64,000 nt of DNA from CBDCFV01 sp965261795 (lineage in GTDB: Bacteria; Chloroflexota; Dehalococcoidia; Lucifugimonadales; UBA3495). Below, one piece after another: positions 17,772 through 26,780 of this stretch; position 1 is the first letter of the stretch, and every line of letters begins with the position of its first letter. Location of the stretch: contig OZ253476.1 in assembly GCA_965261795.1 (NCBI GenBank), positions 3,162,001 to 3,226,000 of the forward strand. The letters run 5' to 3'. Both the position numbers and the translations under genes were made by a program. Under the pieces are notes generated by a model that was not told the origin of the DNA, made no database searches, and worked only from the letters and a program-made list of their open reading frames with translations.

Positions 17772-17807
17772 CAAATAAAAAGGGCCGAGACCGGAAGTCT
17801 TGGCCCT
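17772..17807 (-). terminator. rho-independent terminator (minus strand)
   Basis: Read on the minus strand, an AGGGCCAAGA / TCTCGGCCCT stem (one mismatch) is followed by TTTTTATTTG. It lies after the stop of the membrane-protein gene and so ends the lpdA-korAB unit before the E2 gene. Confidence 0.8.
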
Positions 17808-17861
17808 GTCTTGTCATGAAGGTGGGATGCGTCACCGCACATATATGACCCGGCTCAGATC

Positions 17862-18281
17862 CTATTTCTGAGGTTGGTCCTCTTCAAGCGTGGCGACGGC
17901 GCGGTGCAACCAATCCTCCAGATCGCCGCCGGACTCTTTCACCACTATCATTTCAGCGAGAGTTGCCGCCCTGGCTTCGGCTCTCCCTTGAGCCTTTGCT
18001 TCCTCTCTCATCCTCGCCCGCCACTGCCTTCTTTGGTCCAGCGCCCAAAACACTGCTCTTACTCCTGTTTCCACTGATACGGCGACCATCGCGTAGAGTA
18101 CTACACCAAAGTCTACCAGACTTGCCAGTGACCTAACATCGCCTAGGTCAAATGGCTTTTCAGCCGCCGCCCAGTAAAGCGCCACTGTCGCCAGGAAAAT
18201 TCCGAACGGCGCAACTATAGCATGTGGCCGGAGCCACCGGCTTCTTTGCCAGCGAATCTCCGCGGGATGGTTATTGGTCAC
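17862..18281 (-). CDS. small two-helix membrane protein of unknown function
   Basis: 139 residues with two hydrophobic segments (about 17-39 and 50-70) and a charged C-terminal helix (RRQWRARMREEAKAQGRAEA) that should be cytoplasmic and may coil. The GTG start at 18281 is six bases after the korB stop, so it belongs to the kor transcript. A terminator follows. No family recognised; a membrane-anchoring role for the oxidoreductase would be speculative. Confidence 0.6.
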   Translation of the reverse strand: MTNNHPAEIRWQRSRWLRPHAIVAPFGIFLATVALYWAAAEKPFDLGDVRSLASLVDFGVVLYAMVAVSVETGVRAVFWALDQRRQWRARMREEAKAQGRAEARAATLAEMIVVKESGGDLEDWLHRAVATLEEDQPQK

Positions 18282-18287
18282 CGAGGC

Positions 18288-19193
18288 TTACATCATTCTG
18301 TCGATGATCCGCTTCGACTGCTCCTCGGTCAACCCCAAAGGCTTGTGGGCCAGAGGCTGTTCATCCAGAACGGGTTCGCTGCCGTCCAGCGTCGGCGCTT
18401 CCTTCTGGAAGAAAAGCCCGGTGTAGATGGTGTCACCGAAGGCTAGGGCCTTTTCGCACGCGGCCTGCCAGTCGCGAGTGTCGTGCTCTTCGTCTTCCAG
18501 CCTCTTTATACGGTCTTTGAAGAAAGCATGGCTGTTGTCGTGGTTGAATGTAACGCACGGGCTGAAGACGTCAACCAAGGCGAACCCGCTGTGCTGGATA
18601 GCCTGCTTCATCAAGTTGGTGAGGTGCCTCACGTCGCCGCTGTAACCCCTGGCCACGAAGGTTGCCCCGTTCATGATGGCGGACGTAATGGGGTTGATCG
18701 GCAACTCCACACTGCCGAACGGCGTGCTCTTGGTCTTCATCCCCATGTCGCTGGTGGGGGATACCTGACCCGTTGTCAACCCGTATATCTGGTTGTTCAT
18801 GACGATGTAGGTCAAGTCTACGTTGCGGCGGGCGGTATGGGTGAAGTGGTTGCCGCCGATGCCATAGCCGTCCCCGTCCCCGCCGGTTACCACAACGTGC
18901 AACCGGTGGTTGCCCATCTTGGCGCCGGTAGCCACCGCCAAGGACCGGCCATGAAGCGTGTGCATACCGTAGGAGTTAAAGTACCCGGGCAGGTTGGAAG
19001 AGCAGCCGATTCCGCTGACGGTAAGGATTTCGTGGGGACGCAGGCCCAACTCAGCGGACGCCCTTTGCAGACTGTTCAAAACCCCGAAGTCCCCGCACCC
19101 CGGGCACCAGTCAGGGTCCACTGGGCCTTTGAAGTCCTTGGCGGTCAATTGAATTACGGGCTTGCCCTCCGCTTCCGGCAAAGTGGTTGTCAT
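18288..19193 (-). CDS. korB: 2-oxoacid:ferredoxin oxidoreductase, beta subunit
   Basis: 301 residues. The WCPGCGDFGVLN motif and the ThDP-Mg motif GDGDGYGIGGNHFTH..RRN identify the ThDP-binding beta subunit of 2-oxoglutarate/2-oxoacid:ferredoxin oxidoreductases. With the alpha/gamma subunit upstream it oxidises a 2-oxoacid with CoA, reducing ferredoxin. It follows korA after 66 bp that contain a dRS3-like palindrome. The 2-oxoglutarate preference is assumed from family similarity; other 2-oxoacids are possible. Confidence 0.92.
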   Translation of the reverse strand: MTTTLPEAEGKPVIQLTAKDFKGPVDPDWCPGCGDFGVLNSLQRASAELGLRPHEILTVSGIGCSSNLPGYFNSYGMHTLHGRSLAVATGAKMGNHRLHVVVTGGDGDGYGIGGNHFTHTARRNVDLTYIVMNNQIYGLTTGQVSPTSDMGMKTKSTPFGSVELPINPITSAIMNGATFVARGYSGDVRHLTNLMKQAIQHSGFALVDVFSPCVTFNHDNSHAFFKDRIKRLEDEEHDTRDWQAACEKALAFGDTIYTGLFFQKEAPTLDGSEPVLDEQPLAHKPLGLTEEQSKRIIDRMM

Positions 19194-19212
19194 GAATGCA
19201 CCTCGTTAATGG

Positions 19213-19232
19213 ATTCCCGCCTGCGCGGGAAT
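19213..19232. repeat. solo dRS3-like palindrome
   Basis: ATTCCC-N8-GGGAAT hairpin in the korA-korB gap, read as the reverse form of the other copies. It could form a hairpin in the mRNA between the two subunit genes. Confidence 0.85.
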
Positions 19233-19259
19233 GACGCCTGCCCCCGCGGAGGCAGTGGA

Positions 19260-21038
19260 TTAAGTGATCGCCTCTTGGTAGGGCACGTAATGGGTCGTCT
19301 TTCCAGCGACTTGCTCCAACACCCCGTCGACAATGTGGTGGGGCATAAAGGGCTCACCGTCGTATTTGCGGATGTGCCCGTCGACGCTGAGGCCCGTCTC
19401 GCTGCGCATGTAGCGATAGAACTGGCCGGAATAGCTGTTCTCCACCACTATCACTTGCTTGGACCGGAATAGAATCTCAACTATGGCCTCGCCATGGAAG
19501 GGAACAATCCATTTGATAGGCAGTTGATTGACGATAACGCCTTGTTCTTTGAGCAACGCCACTGCCTCTTTAATGACTCCGTAAGTAGAGCCCCAACCCA
19601 CCAAGGTAACTTGGGCGTCTTCCGGCCCTTCCAGTTCCGGCGGCTCGATATCCTTAACGACGGTCTGGAACTTGCGCCCTCGCTTCTCCACCATCCTGCG
19701 CCGCTTGTGAGGGTTGGTGAACTCGTCGCTGATGAGCGTCGAATCTTCGTCGTGCTCGTCGGTAGCTACTATATGCACGTAACCCTCCAAGCCAGGCAGC
19801 GCTCGGGGGGAGATACCGGTATCGGTATCCTTGTACCTCTTGTAACCGTTGGGCGAGGCCGGTTCAGTGATCAACTCACCCCTGTCTATCTTCGGGTGCA
19901 TGTCGAGAAGGTCCGGATCGATGCTGTAGCGCCCCTCGGCGATCAGGAGGTCCGACACCACTATTCCGGGACATTGGGCTTTGTCGATCAGGTTGAACAA
20001 CTCGGGCATGGTGTTGAAGCAGTCCAAGGAGTTCTTGGGTGCGACGATGAACCGCTCGAAGTCTCCCTGGCTCGCTCCCAGTACCTGCCAAAGATCACCC
20101 TGCTCAGTCTTGGTCGGAACACCGGTGGACGGTCCGGCGCGCTGCACGTCAACGAACACCGCCGGAATCTCCATCATGCCTGCGCTTCCCACCGCTTCGG
20201 TCATCAACGCGAACCCGCCGCCGGAGGTGGCGCACATGGCGCGGCAACCCACGTGGGCCGCCCCTATCACCATGTTGGCCACGCTAATCTCGTCCTCTAC
20301 CTGGCGCACCATAATGCCGAGGTTCCGCGCGTTTTGCGCCATCCAGTGCAGAATGCCGCTGGCCGGGCTCATTGGATAGGCAGCATAGAACTTGACGCCG
20401 GCGGCGGCAGCCCCCATGGCCAAGGCATCGTTGCCGGACCATACTGCCAGAGGTTTGGCGCCTGTGGGTACATTGGCGGGGAAGGATTCCAAAGTGGCTT
20501 TTGCGTAGTCGTAACCGGCCAGGGCTACTTCCACGTTCTGGTCGATTACCGCCTGCCCTTGCCGTTGGAACCGCAGGTTCAAGCTTTCCTCGAGAATACC
20601 GAAGTCGAGCCTCAACAAGGACATGGCCGCGCCCACCGCCATGGTGTTCAGCACCAACCTGTTGCGGCTCTTGTTAAGCTGTGACACCGGCAGGGGGCAC
20701 AACTGGACTCCGTCGGCGGCCTCTCCCGGCCTGACGGTGTCGCCGTTATACAGCACACTTGTCCCCGGGCCCATCAATTGCAAATGCCGGTCCATCGTGT
20801 CCTGGTTCAGACACACCAGCAAGTCCAGCTTGTCCCCGTGGGTGTGAATCTCTTCATCGCTGACGCGGACGTAAAGGAAGATGTGCCCGCCCCTGATGAT
20901 CGATTGGTAGGCGTTATAGGTGTTCAGATGAAGCCCGCGCCTAACGAATATGCGGGCAAGGATATCGCCCGGGGTGGCTATGCCCTGCCCGGCCTCACCC
21001 CCAATTGCGAGAGAAAAATCGAAGCTTCCCACGCCCAT
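19260..21038 (-). CDS. korA: 2-oxoacid:ferredoxin oxidoreductase, fused gamma-alpha subunit
   Basis: 592 residues. The N-terminal ~190 residues are the gamma domain (GGEAGQGIATPGDILARIF). The rest is the alpha domain (GNDALAMGAAAAGVKFYAAYPMSPAS, with EDEISVANMVIGAAHVG and CATSGGGFALMTEA). This gamma-alpha fusion is the common form for KorA. AAGGAG stands before ATG 21038. It pairs with korB downstream to make the complete enzyme; no separate delta/ferredoxin subunit is visible. Confidence 0.93.
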   Translation of the reverse strand: MGVGSFDFSLAIGGEAGQGIATPGDILARIFVRRGLHLNTYNAYQSIIRGGHIFLYVRVSDEEIHTHGDKLDLLVCLNQDTMDRHLQLMGPGTSVLYNGDTVRPGEAADGVQLCPLPVSQLNKSRNRLVLNTMAVGAAMSLLRLDFGILEESLNLRFQRQGQAVIDQNVEVALAGYDYAKATLESFPANVPTGAKPLAVWSGNDALAMGAAAAGVKFYAAYPMSPASGILHWMAQNARNLGIMVRQVEDEISVANMVIGAAHVGCRAMCATSGGGFALMTEAVGSAGMMEIPAVFVDVQRAGPSTGVPTKTEQGDLWQVLGASQGDFERFIVAPKNSLDCFNTMPELFNLIDKAQCPGIVVSDLLIAEGRYSIDPDLLDMHPKIDRGELITEPASPNGYKRYKDTDTGISPRALPGLEGYVHIVATDEHDEDSTLISDEFTNPHKRRRMVEKRGRKFQTVVKDIEPPELEGPEDAQVTLVGWGSTYGVIKEAVALLKEQGVIVNQLPIKWIVPFHGEAIVEILFRSKQVIVVENSYSGQFYRYMRSETGLSVDGHIRKYDGEPFMPHHIVDGVLEQVAGKTTHYVPYQEAIT

Positions 21039-21236
21039 CGAATCGCTCCTTCCAAGGGACTCTCACGGTGTACATGACTTGCAGGCAACAACAATTGTAC
21101 TTATGTCAACTGTTGAGGCTGTCCTGCTTAGGTGTCCCCAAAGTATACCCTTGACGCCTGAGGGCTGCAACACAGACCGAATCGCGTGCAGTCCGGTTGG
21201 CAATGCACAGGATTTCGTGAGGAAGAGGCCTTGCCT

Positions 21237-22622
21237 CTACATGTGTATTGCCCGCCCCTGGGCGCTTAACGCCGCCTCTTTCACCATTTCCGAAAGGGAC
21301 GGGTGCGGGTGCACCACCCAACCCAACTCCAATGTAGTCCCCTCCAGCACCTTGGCAACGACCAGTTCGCCCAGGAGTTCGGTAACCTCCGGGCCTATCA
21401 TGTGACCGCCCAACAGCTCCCCGTACTTGGCATCTATCACCAGCTTGACGACGCCGTCCGGCTCGCCAATGGCCAACGCCTTTCCGTTGGCTTGCGCATT
21501 GAAGGCGCCAACCTTCACTTCGTAGCCCTGCTCCACCGCTTGGGCTGCCGTAAGCCCAAAACTGGCTATCTGGGGACTGCAATAGGTGGCTCTCGGCATG
21601 GACTCATAGTCCAAAGGCTGCGTCTCTATGCCAGCGATGTGCTCCACCGCCGTCACGGCCTGGGCTGACGCGACATGGGCCAGCGCCAGCTTTCCGGTAA
21701 CGTCGCCGACAGCGTAAACGCTTGGTACGTTGGTGGACATGACGTCGTCAACTTCGACGTATCCCCTTTGCGTAGCGATGCCCGCGGTTTCCAACCCCAC
21801 GTCCTCGGTGTTGGGTTGAACGCCGATGGCCACCAGCACTTTCTCGCATTCCAGTTCCGACTCGACGCCGCCCTTCTCCACTGTCACCGTTACCCCGGAC
21901 GGCCCTACTTTGGCCCCTTTCACCCCGGCGCCGGTCATGATTTTGATGCCCTGGCGCGAGAAACTACGCTCCAGCAGCCTGCTTATGTCTTCATCCTCAC
22001 TGGGGACCAGCCGGGGTAAAAGCTCTACCACAGTCACGTCCACGCCATACATCCGGTAGAGGTAAGCGAACTCCACTCCGATGGCCCCGCCGCCGACGAT
22101 AACCATGCTGGAAGGAAGTTGGTCCAGCACGATGGCTTGCCGGCTGGTAATTATCTTGTCGCCGTCCACCGGCAGCGGGGGAATGGTCCGGGGCCGTGCG
22201 CCGGTGGCGACAATAATGTTCCGGGCGGAAAGCCGCCGGCCTTCCGGCGCAACCTCAACAACATTGGGGCCGGCCAACCGCCCGTGCCCTTCAATGTGTT
22301 CGATGTTGTTCTTCCGCAGCAGGTAAGCCACACCCCTGGTGTTCCGGTCGGCCACCTTCCGGCTGCGGGCGACCGCCGCCGAATAGTCGGCGTGAAAGTT
22401 GTCAAAGCTCAGCCCGAACTCCTCTCCCCTTTTGAAGTAGGAAAGGACCTCGGCGTTTTTCAGGAGGGCTTTGCTGGGTATGCAGCCCCAGTTGAGGCAA
22501 ACGCCCCCCAGGTTTTCGTTTTCCACTATCGCGGTCTTTAACCCAAGCTGGCCGGCCCGCACCGCGGCGACGTAGCCGCCGGGCCCCGCTCCAATCAGTA
22601 CAACGTCATAAGGTGATTCCAT
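21237..22622 (-). CDS. lpdA: dihydrolipoyl dehydrogenase (E3)
   Basis: 461 residues of the pyridine-nucleotide-disulfide oxidoreductase family: FAD motif GAGPGGYVAAVRAGQLG, redox pair GGVCLNWGCIPSK, NAD motif VGGGAIGVEFA, second FAD motif YAVGDVTG, and the C-terminal HPHPSLSE with the catalytic His-Glu. It reoxidises lipoyl groups, passing electrons to NAD+. It heads the minus-strand series E3, KorA, KorB, then E2 and a ThDP enzyme. GTG 22628 is an alternative start; ATG 22622 is preferred, though neither has a strong ribosome site. Confidence 0.93.
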   Translation of the reverse strand: MESPYDVVLIGAGPGGYVAAVRAGQLGLKTAIVENENLGGVCLNWGCIPSKALLKNAEVLSYFKRGEEFGLSFDNFHADYSAAVARSRKVADRNTRGVAYLLRKNNIEHIEGHGRLAGPNVVEVAPEGRRLSARNIIVATGARPRTIPPLPVDGDKIITSRQAIVLDQLPSSMVIVGGGAIGVEFAYLYRMYGVDVTVVELLPRLVPSEDEDISRLLERSFSRQGIKIMTGAGVKGAKVGPSGVTVTVEKGGVESELECEKVLVAIGVQPNTEDVGLETAGIATQRGYVEVDDVMSTNVPSVYAVGDVTGKLALAHVASAQAVTAVEHIAGIETQPLDYESMPRATYCSPQIASFGLTAAQAVEQGYEVKVGAFNAQANGKALAIGEPDGVVKLVIDAKYGELLGGHMIGPEVTELLGELVVAKVLEGTTLELGWVVHPHPSLSEMVKEAALSAQGRAIHM

Positions 22623-23208
22623 GTACACTCGCAGAAATCAAAGTCATCGCCGCAACCAACTTGACCAGCGTGGTTTGCGGCTGGATGAATCAGTATACAA
22701 GCGGCCCTCAAAAGGATACAAGCAAACGCGCCATGCTGGCGGGCATATGCAAAGTCGCGGGAGCTAATTCGCCAGTTCACCCCCCGTCTTCACGAGGGCA
22801 GGCGTCATTCCCGCGAAGGCGGGAATCCACCGTCGGGGGTTTGGTTCTACGCCTTAGCGGGGAAGACGGGTTGGGGGGATTTAGATGTCGGAGGAGACTT
22901 TGCACAGGCCCCCGCCATGCTAGAATCGGGGTAACTTGACAATAATGGAGAGCAATGCTGCAACCCGAGCGCACCGCCGCCCTTTTTGCCGATGCAAGAC
23001 TACCATCAAGTCAGGGCCTTGCACGTTCAATGCTTCTATTTGGGGCAGTGTGCGCCGGAAGATAAACGAGTCCGCGACATACGCACCACAATAGACTACA
23101 TCCGCGACGCGGAACGGTTGGCGGGGACGGGGGAGTAATGCCCGTTGCTACAGCGAAACCAGCCAGATATTGATCATCAGAAAACCAAAAATGAGAGTAG
23201 CTCAGTAA
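22623..23208. other. intergenic region with one palindrome and a doubtful 48-codon frame
   Basis: No secure gene. It holds the divergent start regions of lpdA and the AlbA_2 gene and a dRS3-like palindrome at 22807-22826. A plus-strand frame at 22992-23138 (48 residues, basic, ending RLAGTGE) has no ribosome site and no recognised family, so I do not call it a gene. Confidence 0.6.
22807..22826. repeat. solo dRS3-like palindrome
   Basis: ATTCCCGCGAAGGCGGGAAT, a perfect ATTCCC-N8-GGGAAT match, in the lpdA upstream region. Confidence 0.9.
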
Positions 23209-23817
23209 GTGACGGACGAAGAATTCGCCAATGCCATAGCCTTGCGCCACGAGATAAGCGATATAGAGTTCAAGGCGCCTGGGCCATTGTCCAATAACAG
23301 GCTTATGGCACAAGTCGTCAAAGCGGCATTAGGCATGTCAAATCGACGCGGTGGTGGCAAGGTGATAATAGGTGTCAGGGATAGTGGAGGCAATTTGGAC
23401 CCGGTTGGTCTAACTGACAATGACTGGCGCACATGGACCTATGACGCCGTGTCAGACCAGATTGCACGCTACGCGGACCCCGGTGTCACCTTTGAACTGG
23501 AAACAAAGGAACACTACGGCGGTAACTACGTGGTCCTTGAAGTAGAGGAGTTTTCCGACATACCAGTTCTGTGCAAGAGGTCTTTTGGCGATGTCCTACG
23601 CGACGGCGCCTGCTACGTAAGGCCCCGCAGGAAACCGGAAACGTCGGAAATACCTACCCAAGCCGATATGCGGGACTTGCTTAACCTCGCGATAGAAAAA
23701 GGCATACGGCAATTCCTTGACATGGTACAAAGGGCCGGGCTGTCCGTCCCACAAACGATTAGTGATGCGGACACCAATCCTGACCACCCTGACAATCAAA
23801 TGGGTGATTTAAGATGA
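23209..23817 (+). CDS. AlbA_2 (Schlafen-type) domain protein
   Basis: 202 residues. The first ~135 residues show the AlbA_2/Schlafen core: LRHEISDIEFKAPG, KAALGMSNRRGGGKVIIGVRD, then DPVGL and a C-terminal RDGACYVRPRRKPE. The fold occurs in nucleic-acid-binding and putative tRNA- or DNA-cleaving immune proteins. The start is GTG 23209, directly after a stop codon in the same frame. The stop overlaps the next ATG (ATGA), so the two genes are translationally coupled. Proximity to a methyltransferase-nuclease gene suggests a defence role (inference). Confidence 0.75.
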   Translation: MTDEEFANAIALRHEISDIEFKAPGPLSNNRLMAQVVKAALGMSNRRGGGKVIIGVRDSGGNLDPVGLTDNDWRTWTYDAVSDQIARYADPGVTFELETKEHYGGNYVVLEVEEFSDIPVLCKRSFGDVLRDGACYVRPRRKPETSEIPTQADMRDLLNLAIEKGIRQFLDMVQRAGLSVPQTISDADTNPDHPDNQMGDLR

Positions 23818-24512
23818 GCGAACTCCTGGACAAAATACGATCCCGCGGCTACTGGAGAGTGGTCATCCGCCCGGACACTTTCGTGGAGAATCTAATCGCC
23901 GACCAGTCAGAGCTTCTGCCCATTTTGGAAAAGACCTACGTTGAAATCCATTCGTGGGGGTTTCCTCATCTCGGTTCCGGCGCGCCAACCCACTGTGGCA
24001 AAGACTGGATCGGTCACGAGTCTGATCGGGGACGGCACCTGGAACTGTGGCGATTCTTTCAAAGCGGCCAGTTAGCAGTCCTTAATGGGATGCGTGAGGA
24101 TTGGTGGGATCAATCCGAACTATGGCCGCCACCCGACGGTTGGAAACACGGTCAATTTATCGAGGTAGTAGACGCAGTGCACCTATTCACCGCGATATTC
24201 GAGTTGGCAGCGCGGCTGGCGTTCACCAAGGCCAGCACCGGGCAATCTCACTTGGAGATTAACGTTCGAGGACTCAAAGGACGTGGCCTCAATATCAGTG
24301 ACAAACTGATGGATTCTTCATACTTTGGTCCGTTTAAGGCCTCCGTCGACGAATTTACCTGCAAGGTTGACGTTTCTCACATCGAGTTGATCGCAGATAC
24401 TAAAGAGCTTGCCTTGAAGCACGCCGTCGCCCTTTTTCAACACTTTGGTTGGAATCCTTATATCGAACTACTCCGGGATATACAGGCTTACCCTCGGCGT
24501 TACGCGGTATAG
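23814..24512 (+). CDS. unknown protein coupled to the AlbA_2 protein
   Basis: 232 residues, no family recognised. Tryptophan-rich N-half (RGYWRVVIRP, EDWWDQSELWPPPDGW), then a mixed alpha/beta C-half. It overlaps the AlbA_2 gene by four bases (ATGA) and ends 55 bp before the methyltransferase gene. The tight coupling suggests it works with the AlbA_2 protein, perhaps as a sensor or the missing C-terminal part of a larger Schlafen-like protein. Base composition is somewhat lower in GC than the neighbouring metabolic genes. Confidence 0.65.
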   Translation: MSELLDKIRSRGYWRVVIRPDTFVENLIADQSELLPILEKTYVEIHSWGFPHLGSGAPTHCGKDWIGHESDRGRHLELWRFFQSGQLAVLNGMREDWWDQSELWPPPDGWKHGQFIEVVDAVHLFTAIFELAARLAFTKASTGQSHLEINVRGLKGRGLNISDKLMDSSYFGPFKASVDEFTCKVDVSHIELIADTKELALKHAVALFQHFGWNPYIELLRDIQAYPRRYAV

Positions 24513-24567
24513 TCCTGCGACCCGGGGAATCGCCTTGCCCAAATCCTGTTCTCTCCGGAGACCCCCC

Positions 24568-26286
24568 ATGCCTAACACTCTCTTCTACGGCGACAACCTC
24601 CAGGTCCTCCGCGACCACGTCCCCGCCGAGTCGGTGGACTTGGTGTACCTCGACCCGCCCTTCAACTCCAACGCCTCCTACAACGTCCTGTTCCGGGAGC
24701 GGACGGGGGAGGAGTCGCCGGCGCAGATCAAGGCATTCACCGACACTTGGGAGTGGACCCAGGAAACCGAGCGCACCTTCGAACTGGACATCATTCAGAA
24801 CCCGGCGGTCCCGTCGGCGGTCAAGGACATGATTTCCGCCTTCCGCCAGTTCATCGGCCGCAACGCCATGATGGCCTACCTGGTGATGATGGCGCCCCGG
24901 CTGGTGGAGCTTCACCGGGCCTTGAAACCCACGGGCAGCCTGTACCTGCACTGCGATCCGACGGCCAGCCATTATTTGAAACTGCTACTGGATGGAGTGT
25001 TTGGTTCCGGCAATTTCAGGAGCGAAATAGTCTGGCGTCGGACTAACGCCCATAACGATGCTAAACAGGGGCGCCGCCAGTATGGGAATGTGCATGACAC
25101 AATATTCTTTTACACCAAAAGCGATGCGTGGAATTGGAACTGGCTGTACACCGGATACGACAGTGAATACGTAGACTCGTTCTACAAATTCACCGAATTG
25201 GATTCAGGGCGGCGATACCAAATGGGAGACTTAACCGCAGCCAAACCCGGAGGTGATACCAGCTACGAGTGGCGTGTCAAGCGTCCACTTAACGGAGAAT
25301 GGGAAGCCGACTTGAGCAACGAATGCTGTCAACCCGTTGATGGTTGGGAATACAAGGGTGCATTACCTTACCAAGGACGGTATTGGGCCTATTCCAAGGA
25401 CGGAATGATTGCCATGTCCGAGGAAGGGCGTATCGCATATACCAGAAATGGGACGCCACGGTACAAACGCTATCTGGACGAGATGCCCGGCGTTCCGCTA
25501 CAGAATGATTGGAGCGACATACGCCCTGCGTCAAGGTCAGAATCTCTCGGCTATCCTACCCAGAAGCCGGAAGCCCTGTTGGAGCGCATCATCGCGGCGT
25601 CCTCCAACGAGGGTGACGTGGTGCTGGACCCCTTCTGCGGCTGCGGCACGGCGATGGCGGCGGCGCATAAGCTGGGGCGGCAGTGGCTGGGCATCGACAT
25701 TACCCACCTTGCCGTGGCGTTGATGAAGAACCGGCTCAAGACGGCCTTCAATCTGGATCCGGGCACAGACTACGATGTGGTGGGCGAGCCTCAGGACGCG
25801 GGCAGCGCCCGCGCCCTGTGGGAGCAGGACCCCTACCAGTTCCAGTTCTGGGCCGTGTCATTGCTCGAAGCCCAACCCCAGTCGGAGCAGAAGCGCGGCG
25901 CGGACCGGGGCATCGACGGCCTGCTCTACTTCATCGACGGCCAGCGGCGCACCTCTCACAAGATAGTGGTCCAAGTGAAGGGCGGGCGCGTGTCGTCGCC
26001 GCAGGTCCGCGACCTGAGAGGTGTGGTAGAGCGGGAGAAGGCGGCAATGGGCCTGTTCATTTCGCTGGAGGAGCCGACGCGGGACATGCGGGCGGAGGCG
26101 GCCAGCGGCGGGCTATATCACTCGGACGTCTGGCAGCGTGACTTCCCGAAAATACAGCTTCGCACCATCGGCGAGATGCTGGCGGGTCAAGGATTCGACC
26201 TGCCGCCCCGACCGGCAGCCTACCAACCGGCCCAGCGCGTCCGCCGCCCCCAAGGACGGCAGGCCGGTCTGGATGAAGCCGTCTGA
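24568..26286 (+). CDS. DNA methyltransferase fused to an Mrr-like restriction endonuclease domain
   Basis: 572 residues. The N-terminal ~400 residues are an amino-methyltransferase: DPPF motif in VDLVYLDPPFNSN near residue 29, and the AdoMet-binding motif DPFCGCGTAMAAA near 355, i.e. a beta-class order. The C-terminal ~130 residues look like a PD-(D/E)xK nuclease: RGADRGIDGLLYF then HKIVVQVKGG. The ATG at 24568 has CGGAG upstream; a longer frame to 24445 overlaps the previous gene. This may be a one-chain restriction-modification enzyme. Neighbouring AlbA_2 and PIN genes support a defence patch. Confidence 0.85.
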   Translation: MPNTLFYGDNLQVLRDHVPAESVDLVYLDPPFNSNASYNVLFRERTGEESPAQIKAFTDTWEWTQETERTFELDIIQNPAVPSAVKDMISAFRQFIGRNAMMAYLVMMAPRLVELHRALKPTGSLYLHCDPTASHYLKLLLDGVFGSGNFRSEIVWRRTNAHNDAKQGRRQYGNVHDTIFFYTKSDAWNWNWLYTGYDSEYVDSFYKFTELDSGRRYQMGDLTAAKPGGDTSYEWRVKRPLNGEWEADLSNECCQPVDGWEYKGALPYQGRYWAYSKDGMIAMSEEGRIAYTRNGTPRYKRYLDEMPGVPLQNDWSDIRPASRSESLGYPTQKPEALLERIIAASSNEGDVVLDPFCGCGTAMAAAHKLGRQWLGIDITHLAVALMKNRLKTAFNLDPGTDYDVVGEPQDAGSARALWEQDPYQFQFWAVSLLEAQPQSEQKRGADRGIDGLLYFIDGQRRTSHKIVVQVKGGRVSSPQVRDLRGVVEREKAAMGLFISLEEPTRDMRAEAASGGLYHSDVWQRDFPKIQLRTIGEMLAGQGFDLPPRPAAYQPAQRVRRPQGRQAGLDEAV

Positions 26287-26314
26287 GACTTCAAAGGCGC
26301 CGCGTGGAGGGATG

Positions 26315-26776
26315 TTATTGGTCTCGGAGCTGCGCGAAATTCACCACGGTATCCTCCCCTTTCTCCAGAGCGGCTATGTATAAATCGAAGTCGACGGTGA
26401 CCAGAGGAGTCTGAGATGTAATCACCTCGAGGAGCGCGGCGTCGGTAAGCCCGAGCCGTTCGAATTGGATGTTGTTCGTCGCGACTGCACTTGCGACCAC
26501 GACTTCCTCGCTTTCGTGAACGATATATTTGAGTCTCCGCAGTATGCGGGAGCGCTCCGGCTCTCCGTGCTGCGCGAGCAGGTTGGAAGCCTCGGTAAGT
26601 GTGTTCGGCGTTACAAACACCTGTCCAACCTGACGAATCAAGTCCAGCAAAATATCGTAGTCATTCACCGAATATCCATCCAAGCGACGGTGTTTGACTA
26701 TCAACTCCCGCCCTTCACTGCCCACTACAAGCAACACGAGAAGATTCGCGTCAATGAATAATCCACTCAGTGGCAT
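26315..26776 (-). CDS. PIN-domain ribonuclease, VapC-like
   Basis: 153 residues with PIN features: FIDANLLVLLV (first Asp), LTEASNLL (Glu), LGLTDAALLE (Asp) and LVTVDFDLY (last Asp). PIN toxins cleave RNA, often tRNA or rRNA. It starts four bases after the stop of the upstream 94-residue gene, a toxin-antitoxin-like layout, though that protein is not a recognised VapB. It is convergent with the methyltransferase gene. Confidence 0.75.
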   Translation of the reverse strand: MPLSGLFIDANLLVLLVVGSEGRELIVKHRRLDGYSVNDYDILLDLIRQVGQVFVTPNTLTEASNLLAQHGEPERSRILRRLKYIVHESEEVVVASAVATNNIQFERLGLTDAALLEVITSQTPLVTVDFDLYIAALEKGEDTVVNFAQLRDQ

Positions 26777-26780
26777 ACGG

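Noticed and set aside
19494..20684. A long plus-strand frame over korA
   Set aside because: Antisense shadow of a clear KorA gene. The product is rich in His/Gln/Gly, as expected of a complement frame, and has no domain.
22992..23138. 48-codon plus-strand frame before the AlbA_2 gene
   Set aside because: No ribosome site, no family, overlapping alternatives in another frame.
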